Notes under the pieces: generated by a model | The model's database searches: none | What the model was told of the DNA's origin: nothing | What the model saw: only the letters and a program-made list of their open reading frames with translations | Origin: Puffinus mauretanicus | Taxonomy: Eukaryota > Chordata > Aves > Procellariiformes > Procellariidae | Direction of reading: 5' to 3' | DNA length: 64,000 nt | NCBI GenBank assembly: GCA_023333565.1 | Contig: JAJKFH010000241.1 | Location: 310,001-374,000, forward strand | Made by a program: the position numbers and the translations under genes | In this document: positions 1-33,800 of the stretch, in pieces | Position numbering within the stretch: the first letter of the stretch is position 1 | Layout of the letters: the number at the start of each line of letters is the position of its first letter

Positions 1-21940
<21,940 letters not shown>

Positions 21941-22468
21941 CAGTTCAAAACCAGGAGACATCACTGAAAACTGGCAAGGACGGGAGCCCTCCGAGGTCGG
22001 GCGGTCGAGCTCACATTCACCCTTACCGCTTGCTGATGAATCCCTGGTCAGAGGAGGAGGAAGCAGCTATCGGCAGAAAACAAAACAATAAGAAAAATAA
22101 TTGCACTTTCTTCACAACGCGTCCCTCGCTTCCGGACTGACGGCAGCTCCGCCGGGCAGCGGGCCGGGGCGCATCTCCTTTCCAACCGGCTGCTGCGGCA
22201 GGGAGGCAGCCGGTGTGCGCGGGCAGCGAGCACTCACCGGCCAAGAGACTGGCAGAGGCGTGGAGGGAGGAGGCCAAGGACACCATTTGTGTGTTGCAGA
22301 AGCTGCTGAGCGGGGCCAGCAACCACGTGATTCATGTACTTGTGAACACCGTGATTTCCAGCTCTCTGTTTTCCACCGGTCGCGGATCTCCTCTCGGAGA
22401 AGCTGCAGTAGGAAACCATGGGGGGAGGGGGGGGTGTTTGAGTTTCTCGTTCCATCCTGGGTATGTCT

Positions 22469-22553
22469 AAAAAAAAAACAAAAAAACAAAAAAAAAAACA
22501 CACAAAAAAAAACCACAAAAAAAAACAAAACAAAAACAATTAGAAACAAAAAG
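22469..22553 (+). repeat. A-rich low-complexity tract
   Basis: Runs of 7 to 11 A broken by single C or CAC, inside the ANKRD11 3' UTR. Simple sequence; the length is likely to vary between individuals. Confidence 0.9.
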
Positions 22554-23024
22554 ACAGCGTCCAAGTTGGGCGGACGCGGCTCTGAAGGTGTGGACGGCTC
22601 CGGGCTGCGGAGGCGGGGTGCGCCCGCGGCGCCCCGCAGCAGCCGCTCGCCACCGTTTCGGAAGAGCAGAGGAGCCGCCTGCGCACCGTGCGCCGGGGCG
22701 GCACGGCCAGCGGCGGGCGGGGAAATGGTGACGCAGAGAAAGGACTTTGCCAACTGTGTTTTTAATGGAGTAAAATCCATGTGGTTTATATATTTTTTCC
22801 TTTAATCTTGGGCATTTCGTTTCTCTTTCTGAGAACATAACTTGAAAACACTACAGAGCCAATACTCATATAAAGAAAAATTGTATCCCATAAATGCTGT
22901 ACAGTTTTTATATACATTAACAATGTACTTTTGCTGCCTTCTAGATAATTTATTTTGCAACACATTACTGCACAGTTGTAAATAACTTATGTACTGTAAC
23001 ATCACTTTCAGTTATGTGTAAAGA

Positions 23025-23030
23025 AATAAA
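23025..23030 (+). terminator. ANKRD11: ANKRD11 poly(A) signal AATAAA
   Basis: AATAAA lies in the AT-rich end of the 3' UTR, followed by a second overlapping ATAAAT. It is about 1085 bases after the stop codon. Cleavage is expected 10-30 bases downstream. Confidence 0.8.
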
Positions 23031-23050
23031 TAAATTAATTAAAATTATCT

Positions 23051-26000
23051 TTGTATGTATAGTTCACCCTAGGCAGCACTTTCCCTGTCAAGGAAAAAAT
23101 AAGGGCCAGGACGGTGTGCGGTGTTACTTGGAAGCTCAGGTACGCCCGGGTCGTCCGACCCGCCGACCACGCCGCAGGGATCTCCAGATGCTGACCTGAT
23201 TTTTAACACCACGTCGTTTTCCTCCTCTTTCCCTTGCCCTTCTGCCTTCGGTGGAATTGGACACCCGGTGGTGCCGACCCTGCGGCTGTGCAGCCGGTTG
23301 TGGCAGGGCGGACTGTGGAGCGAGGGCAGCCCCCCTGTGCCACTTGCCGACGGGGGCACAGAGCGATGTGACAAATGGCACTGGGGCTCGGGACGGGGAG
23401 TTCTACGGCCCCCGTGTGGCTGCAGCAGCTGCGAGTCGAGGAGCTGGTGCTCTGGGGCTGCAAAGCTTGGAGAAGGGACTTGGAGCCCAGCGCTGCCCCG
23501 GGGTTGCAGGTTGTCGTGCTGGGGCGTCGGTGCCCGCTGCTTTCTGGATCAAGAGGCCGGTTGCTGGTGGGGCGGGCAGGGAGATGGGGAGATGGCTCCC
23601 CCGCGGCTGGGACGGCGCTGCCGGGGTGAGCTGGAGCCCGGGAGCCTGCGGCGGGCTGGCAGCCAGCGGTGCTTCGTGCTGGGTGCTGCCGCCCCGTGCG
23701 CCTGGGGACGGGCGCCTGCCGGGCTCCCAGGGAGCTGCGCCACCCACCGCCGCGCTCCCAGCCGCCTCCTTTCTCTTCCCTTCTTTTTAATACTGAACCT
23801 CAGAAATCTGTTGCGTGGATCATGGCTGCCCCGCTGGCTGAATTCACTTTTGCTCGTGGGGGTGGTGAGGACGGTGCCGCGCAGCACGCGGTGCTCCCGG
23901 CTGCGCCAGTCCCGACGCCAGCCCTGCGCCTGGCTGGGGGCAGCCCTGCCATGCACCCTCCCTGTGCGCCCCACGTGCGCTCGGCGTTTGCTCCCTGCGC
24001 GCTGCATCTGCGCTCCCTTGTTTGCAAGCACCAGCCTGGCTCCAGTTGCTTTTCTGAACTGCAAAACCTAGATGGAGGTAGCGGGGGGCGGCTGCCGGCC
24101 CGGCGGGCTCCGCAGAGGCTGGTCCTTGCAGGGGGTTGAGGCAGTGCCCCGCGGGAGCCCGGCTCAGCCCTGCTGGGGCTGGCCCCGGTGTTTGCACTCT
24201 GCGGAGACCAGAGAAGCCTGTAATCCCATTAAAAGATCGTACTGGGTCTGGCGGGAGCAGTTGCACCGTGCTGTGCTCAGCCCCCAGCGTGCCCCGCTCC
24301 TCCGCAGCCCGGGAGAAACGGGGGGAGGCTTCACCTCCCGGCTGGGGACGCACGCGGTGCGGGTGCGGGGCCAGGGACGCACGTGCGTGGGTTCACGGGT
24401 CTCTGCTGGAGCTGGTCCATGGTAGGAAGGCTTGGCGACGCCTGACCTGCCTTTGGGTTGGGTGCCGGCTCTTCCTGCCTCCATCCCGCTGCTGCGTGCC
24501 GGCACGGCGGCCTCTTCTGCGGGGGATTGCGTTGGACGTGTGGCTCTCGGCGGAGCCGTAACCCAGCCCGGGTTTAATGCAGCTGGCAAAGTCGATCCTC
24601 AAGCGCAAGCTCGCGGGGACGTGGCTGGAGACAGATTCAAGGGCCTCTCCCAAGACCTCTGAGCCTGCCTTGCACCTGCTGCCCGACCTTTCCCGGCAGG
24701 CAGGGAGCCCGCCTGCCCGCGCCCCCGCGCCGCCTCTCTGCCCGGAGCTGCCGACGCCGGGCTGGCGCAGCCGGGGCGAGGGGCTGGCCCCCACGGACGC
24801 CCGCTGTCGGCGCCTGGTTCTCCGGCTTTTTCTGTTCAGTCTCACTGGGCACATGTGCTGGTTGAATGTCTCGGCCGATGCTTTCGGACGCGGGGAGGTT
24901 ACAAACGCGATTTGGCTCCTCTTCCTCTGCTGGCGCGGCTGGGCTGGGGGGACCGGCGGGGACCCGCTGAATCCCAGACCGCTTTCCAGCCCCGTTCGCC
25001 TCATTCAGCAGCGCCGGCTCTTGCTCAGCTCCACGCGTGCGATGCTCTGGGAGCGTGTGGAGCACCGAGCCCTCGGGATGCAGGCAGCAGCAGGCAGCAG
25101 CAGGCAGCACAGGCTCACGGTGCTGGCATCAGGGCAGCCGCGCAGGTCCCCAGCAGAAGAGCACCCGCCGTGCCGGGACGCCTCCGCACCCGGCTCCCCC
25201 CTTGCTGCCGCCAGCTTTGCAGCCGGTTGAGGAATTTTCCACGGTCCTTGAGCCCGGGACCTTGAGGGTTTCGCTCCACTGCGTCGCAGCAGCTTCGTAA
25301 GAGCCGGGAGGTCCTACCCGACCCCCAGCTCCTGCCTTGGCACTGGGGACCCGTTGCTGGACCAGCAGAATCGGCGGGGACCGGGGGTCACCGCAGGCAG
25401 AGCTGGACGGGCGGTTTGCTGCAGCGGTCGTGCCCCGGCTGGAGCCAGAGTGGTTTTTCCCCCCGTCCTTGCCCAGGGCTGCCGGGTCGGGGTGGGCGAG
25501 CGGTGCAAGCGCCGGGGCTGGGCTTGGGGGGCTGCTTCTGCTCCGGGGGTTTCTTTCGACAGAACACAGGAAAGTGGCCACAAGTAACGCTTATTTTTTA
25601 ACTCATTTCCAGCCCTGCTCTTTCTTTTGTTAAATAACTGTAATTAATCTCTGTAAGCACGGAGAGACCTTTAATTAGCCGGGTAAAGCAAGAAAAGTCC
25701 CGTCCTCTCTTCCGACCCCAGTGCTGAGAGCTCGGGAGTCCCCCGGGGTAAGTTTTCCTCCCGGTGCCGCTCCTCCCGGCCACGCAGGAGGGTGCAGGTA
25801 CCTCCCAGGCCAGGTCCCACCTTCTCTTGGTGCTGGTCGGACTTGCGTGGCAGCGTGTGGGCCGAGCAGCGGGGAGGCTGCCTGGGCTGTAACGCGTCGA
25901 TGTCTTTTTTTTACGCCATCGTTTGTGTACACGGTGCTGGGCACCGAGGGCCCTGCGCCGCCGCGGCACCGCAACCGTTGGGCTGTACGACTTCCCGCGG

Positions 26001-26400
26001 AGGGAGGCAAAAAGCGAAGGCAGATGTGATTTTCTACCGTTGCATGCACAGAGCTGAGCGCCAGTGCGGTGCTGCTGTCCCTCAGAGACCATGTTCGTAA
26101 ATAAATTTTACAAAGAAGAGTTAAAAAAGCTTGTTTGCTGCTTCGTTGGCTCTTCCCACGGGCTCTCTGCGGCGCTGGGTGCGAGTGGGGCTCTGCCCAG
26201 TTCCCTTCCCGGGGGGAGCCAGACCCTACCGGCCCCCTTCGACGTTTAAGTGGGCCTGGGTGCATTTGTGGGTGGTCCCGGGGGTCCCGGATGCACCCCT
26301 GGGACCCCCAGCACCACCTGGACCCCGAGGTCACCCAGTGCCAAGAGGGTGCCTTGGCCTGGAGCACCATGGAGAGGGGGACCGAACTGGGCTGGGGGGG
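23051..26400. other. Intergenic region between ANKRD11 and SLC22A31
   Basis: 3.3 kb, mostly GC-rich. Long open frames here (for example 23121-24071 +) show no known domain or splice structure and are expected by chance in such sequence. A short GCAGGCAGCA repeat is at about 25081-25107. Two AT-rich islands stand out, at about 25585-25680 and 26090-26130. The second contains AATAAA at 26100-26105. Confidence 0.6.
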
Positions 26401-26637
26401 TGAACCGGGGCTGGGGGGACCGAACCGGGCTGCGGGGGACAGAACCGGGGCTGGGGGGGACCAAACCGGGCTGGGGGGGACAGAACCGGGGCTGGGGGGA
26501 CAGTACCGGGCTGGGGGGGACAGAACCGGGGCTGGGGGGACAGTACGGGGCTGGGGGGGACAGAACCGGGCTGGGGGGGACAGAACCGGGGCTGGGGGGA
26601 CAGTACCGGGCTGCGGGGGGCGAACCGGGCTGGGGGG
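26401..26637 (+). repeat. 20-bp G-rich minisatellite upstream of SLC22A31
   Basis: About twelve head-to-tail copies of a 20-base unit of the type CAGAACCGGGCTGGGGGGGA, alternating with CAGTACCGGG variants. Runs of 4 to 7 G recur on the + strand every 10-20 bases, so G-quadruplex formation is expected from known sequence rules. It ends about 200 bases before the SLC22A31 start codon, within the likely promoter. Confidence 0.93.
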
Positions 26638-26835
26638 CTGGACTGGCCTTGGGGGTCCGAACTGGTCGGGGGACACCCGGCGCTTAAGAAGGGCAGAGCC
26701 TGGCGTGGGGGGGTCCAAGCCGGGCGGGGCGGGGGCCGGGCGGGGGCGGTCCCCGCGGGGGCCGGTCCGCGGCGGTGCCGCCCCCACCTGCCCGCGCCGA
26801 GCCCGAGCGATCCCCGGCGGCGGCGGCGGCGGGTG

Positions 26836-30082
<3,247 letters not shown>

Positions 30083-30329
30083 CTGTGCCCCCCCAGGGTC
30101 TCCCTGCTGCTGGGGGGCTGAGCACAGTGCCAGGACCCCCACGCAGCACCGTGGGTGCTTGCGGGGACGGTGGGGTGCACCCGGGACCTGTGTGATAGCT
30201 GGGCTGGGGGGGGCAGCGCACCCACCCCCCGGCGGGGCCGGATCCTGCCCCAGGAGGAGCTGTGCTGGGAGCCCTGGGGCGGGGGTGATGCCCCCCCGGG
30301 GTGTTTGTGGTGGGCGCTCGCGGGCTGCC

Positions 30330-30335
30330 AATAAA
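30330..30335 (+). terminator. SLC22A31: SLC22A31 poly(A) signal AATAAA
   Basis: AATAAA 248 bases after the stop codon, followed by a GT-rich stretch (gtgccttgtttc). It is the only AATAAA I see between the stop codon and CDH15. Confidence 0.85.
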
Positions 30336-30415
30336 AGTGCCTTGTTTCTACGGGCGGCTGGCGTGGTCGGGGGCCCCGCTCGGCGCCCCTGCCACCGGCC
30401 CCCTTCTCTGGGGTC

Positions 30416-30421
30416 TTTATT
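30416..30421 (-). terminator. CDH15: CDH15 poly(A) signal AATAAA (- strand)
   Basis: TTTATT on the + strand, AATAAA on the - strand, 272 bases beyond the CDH15 stop. It lies about 80 bases from the opposing SLC22A31 signal. Confidence 0.82.
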
Positions 30422-30541
30422 ACGGGGGAACCGGGGGGCTCCTCACCCCCCTGGCTCTGCGGGGTCTGTCCCCGGGGCGCCCCCCCAGGGCTCTGCCCTC
30501 CTGCGCTTTGCTGGGCCTGGGGTCTGCGGGCGCGTGCAGGC

Positions 30542-30665
30542 GCGCAAGCCCCTGCGCTGAGGTCTCTCGGTGCACGCGCGTGTGCAAAGCCCCTGCGGCC
30601 GGGCATCTTGTGCGTGTCCACGTGCAAAGCCGCTGCATCTGGGCATCTCGTGCACACGCGTGTGC
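30542..30665. repeat. 40-bp tandem repeat (3 copies) in the CDH15 3' UTR
   Basis: Units start at 30542, 30582 and 30622 with the shared start GYGCAARCC. Each ends in a GTGCACGCGCGT-like stretch. The last copy contains the perfect palindrome GCACACGCGTGTGC (30652-30665). Alternating purine-pyrimidine sequence of this kind can adopt Z-DNA. Confidence 0.82.
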
Positions 30666-30692
30666 CAGCCCCCCGCTGCCCCCCCGCCCCCG

Positions 30693-30890
30693 CTACTGCC
30701 CGTAGAGGTCGGCCAGGCGGCGGAAGCGCGGCCCCCACTCGCTCAGGTAGTCGTAGTCCTGGTCCTCGTCCGTCAGGCTGGAGACGATGGAGCTGAGGGG
30801 GCTGGCGACGGAGCCCGAGCCCTCGTAGTCGTAGATGAGGGCCGTGTCGTAGGGGGGCACGCTGGGGTCGCTGTCGGCCGCCTCCAGCCC
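30693..30890 (-). CDS. CDH15: CDH15 exon 14 (beta-catenin-binding tail, stop)
   Basis: Residues 717-781. [40 protein letters not shown] and the end LADLYGQ, then TAG at 30693-30695. The human protein continues further, so the avian tail is shorter. Confidence 0.96.
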   Translation of the reverse strand, partial: GLEAADSDPSVPPYDTALIYDYEGSGSVASPLSSIVSSLTDEDQDYDYLSEWGPRFRRLADLYGQ

Positions 30891-33800
30891 CTGCGGGGAC
30901 AGGGGGCCCCGTCAGCCCGGCCGGGGTCGGGGGGGCTGGCTGCAAGGGACGCCCCGGGCCCCGTCCCCACCTCGTTGATGAAGTCCTCGATGTCGGAGGG
31001 GCTGCTGGGCAGCTTGCGGGGGGCCGGGGGGGTGGCGGAGCTGAGCGGGGCGTCCCTGCGCACCGGCGGCTTGGCCCGCGGCGGGAAGAGCTCGGGGTGC
31101 CGGAGCTGGTTGATGTCGTATGCGTCCTGCGGGGACGGGAGGGGGTCAGGGGTGCGGGGCTGGGGCGGACCCCCCCGGGGACCCCCTCCCCGGGTCCTGC
31201 TCACCTGATCCTCCTCGCCCCCGCCCTGCTCGTCGTAGTTGAGGATGTTGTCGCGCATGTCGTCCCGCGAGCGCTGCAGCAGCCCCTTGCGCAGAGCCCG
31301 CCGGCGCCCGCGCACCCGCGCTGCCCCCAGCCCCGCCAGCACTGCGGGCAGAGGGCGGGTGGGCACGGGGTGGGGTACGGGGGGACGAGCACGCGGGGAT
31401 GGGGTGGCTGGGCACGGTGGGATGGGGGGCGATGGGGGTGCTGGTTGGGTCGGGATGCAGTTGGTGGGACTGGGAGAGTGGGATGGGATATAGTGGGGAT
31501 TTGGGGGGGGGGGTGCTGGGGGGGGTGCTGGGGTGGGATGGGCCATGAGCGAAATGGTTGGGGGGGGTCTTGGTAGGCGTCAGAAGGGGTTGCTGGGGGG
31601 GTGATGAGGGTCATGGGTAGGGACTGGGTGGGGTGGCCAGGACCAGGATGGGAGATGGTGGGGTGGGGGAGGAGGTGCTGGTGGGGTTCGGGATGGGTGG
31701 CCAGGGCCGGCGCTGGAGGGGCACGGGGCTGGGGTCCCGGCTGGAGGGGCCGGGAGGGCTGGGGGTGAGGGTGGTCGGGGGTCTCACTCACCAAGGAGGA
31801 GGATGCTGCTGCCGAGGATGATCATGAGGGCCCCGAGGGTGATGCCAGCCCCGGCGGTGGCAGCGGCCAGGACGCCGTCCTCGCAGGTGCCGTCCCGGCC
31901 GCAGTGGCACACCGAGAGGTTCAGCAGCTGCTGCCGCTCCCGCGGGGGGGTCCCCGAGTCCCGGAGCAGCAGCGGGAGCGAGTAGGGCCCCTCGGGCAGC
32001 TCCACCAGCACGGCCAGCACCGCGTGGGTCACTGCAGAAGGGGAGGGGCAGGGGGTGAGCGGGGCCCCCCCGGCCCCCCATGCAGCACCCCCCTCCCCGG
32101 CCAGCCCTTACCATTGAAGCGGGTGATGCTCCAGTTGCGGGTGAGCTGGGGGTGCTGGGGGCTGAGCTGGAAGTGGAAGGGGGCACCGTGGGGGGGCCGG
32201 TCGTCGTCTGTGGCCCCCAGGAGCAGGCTCCCCCCGCGGCCCGGCCGCCCGCAGACCACCCCGGCCGGCGGCTGCAGCAGGGGCGCGTGGTCGTTCACCT
32301 CCAGGATCTCGATGGAGAGGGTGCCGGTAGCGGAGAGCGGGGGCTCAGCTGGGGGCACAGAGCGGAGGGGTCAGGGGGGGACAGCGGGAGGGGGGACACA
32401 CGGCAGGGGGGTGCCGCTCACCGTCATCGCGGGCGAGGACCAGGGCGATGTACCAGCCGCCCTGCAGGAAGGCGGAGGGGTGCAGCAGCTCCCGCTTGGT
32501 GCGGACGGTGCCGGCGTAGGGGTCCAGCTGCAGCCAGTCCGCCGGGTCGTACAGCAGCGCGTAGCTGTGGGCGCAGGGGGGTGCAGACCATCACCCCCCC
32601 GAAACACCCACCACAGGCTGCGAACGCAGGAGCCCGAACGCGGTGGGTGCTGGGAGGCGATGCAAGGGGACCGGGTGCCGAAACCCATGGCCTGGGACTC
32701 ACGTGAGGGTCTGGAGCTGGCGGGTGTCGGGGTCGCTGGCAGTGTAGGTGGTGACGGGGGTGCCCGGGGGGACCCCCTCCAGCACGCTGATCCGCCGTGG
32801 ATTCTCGCGGAAGACGGGCGCCTCGTTCACGTCCCGCACCCGCACCCGCACGGTGGCCAGTGCCCGGGGGCTGGCGGGGGCCGCAGGCTCCAGCGGCTGC
32901 TCGTTCTGCACCGACACCGTCAGCTCGAAGCGGTCCCGCACCTCGTGGTCCAGCGGCTGCCAAGAGGGGCCGCGGGTCAGCCCAGCCATGGGACCCCCCC
33001 GCGGTCCCCCGGCTGCCCCGTGCCCACCTTGGCCACGGAGAGCACGCCGTCGTTGGTGTAGGGGTCGGTGCGGATGGCGAAGGCGCCCTCGGGGTCGCCC
33101 TCCAGGATGGTGAATTTGGCCAGCCAGTTGGGCGAGCCGGCCAGGTCCTTGTCGTGCACGAAGACCTTGCCCACGTCCACGCCGGCCGCCTGCTCCTCCA
33201 CCTCCATGGAGAACTGGGGGAGAGCGGCGTGGGGCTGGTGCCTGCCCCCTTGGGATGCTGCTGCCCCCGGGGGGGCCGGCTCCCACCCCGCTGACCCCCG
33301 CACGTCCCCCCACCCTACCTCCTCCTTGGTGAACTCGGGAGGGTTGTCATTGATGTCCTCCAGGTAGATGACGGCCGTGGCGGTGGTGGTGAGCCCGTCT
33401 CCGGACATGTCGGCTGCCTGCACCGTCAGGTTGTACACCCCCACGGTCTGCGGGGAAGGAGGGGGGGCCGGTGCTGAGACCCTCCACCCCCCCAGGAGCC
33501 CAGAGGTCCCCCAGCTGCTGGTCACCCACCCTGTCCCCACCCCTGGCTCTGCTGATGGCTGGAGATACGGTTTCACCAGCTGGGGGTCTCTGGCTGCCCC
33601 CAGTCCTGGTGCCACCCTGGTGCTGCCCGCGCCCCCCGTGCCCGCTACCTCGCGGTCGAGGCCGGGCCGCGCAGTGCAGATCTCGCCGGTGGTGGCGTTG
33701 ATGCTGAACATGCCGGCGGTGCCCTGCTCCAGGATGGAGTACCGCAGCGCCGCGTTGTCCGTGTCGGGGTCGTCGGCGTCAGTGGCGTCTGCTGTCATCA

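Larger units (their letters stand above)
21941..23050 (+). other. ANKRD11: ANKRD11 3' untranslated region
   Basis: About 1.1 kb from the stop codon to just past the poly(A) signal. It has three parts: mixed sequence, an A-rich tract with a GC-rich CpG-dense block after it (about 22555-22740), and a strikingly AT-rich end from 22740. The AT-rich end resembles the conserved end of mammalian ANKRD11 transcripts as I remember it. The exact cleavage site is inferred. Confidence 0.75.

Noticed and set aside
23121..24071. 316-residue + strand open frame beyond ANKRD11
   Set aside because: GC-rich, Arg/Gly/Ser/Cys-rich translation with no recognisable family and no supporting splice or promoter signals.
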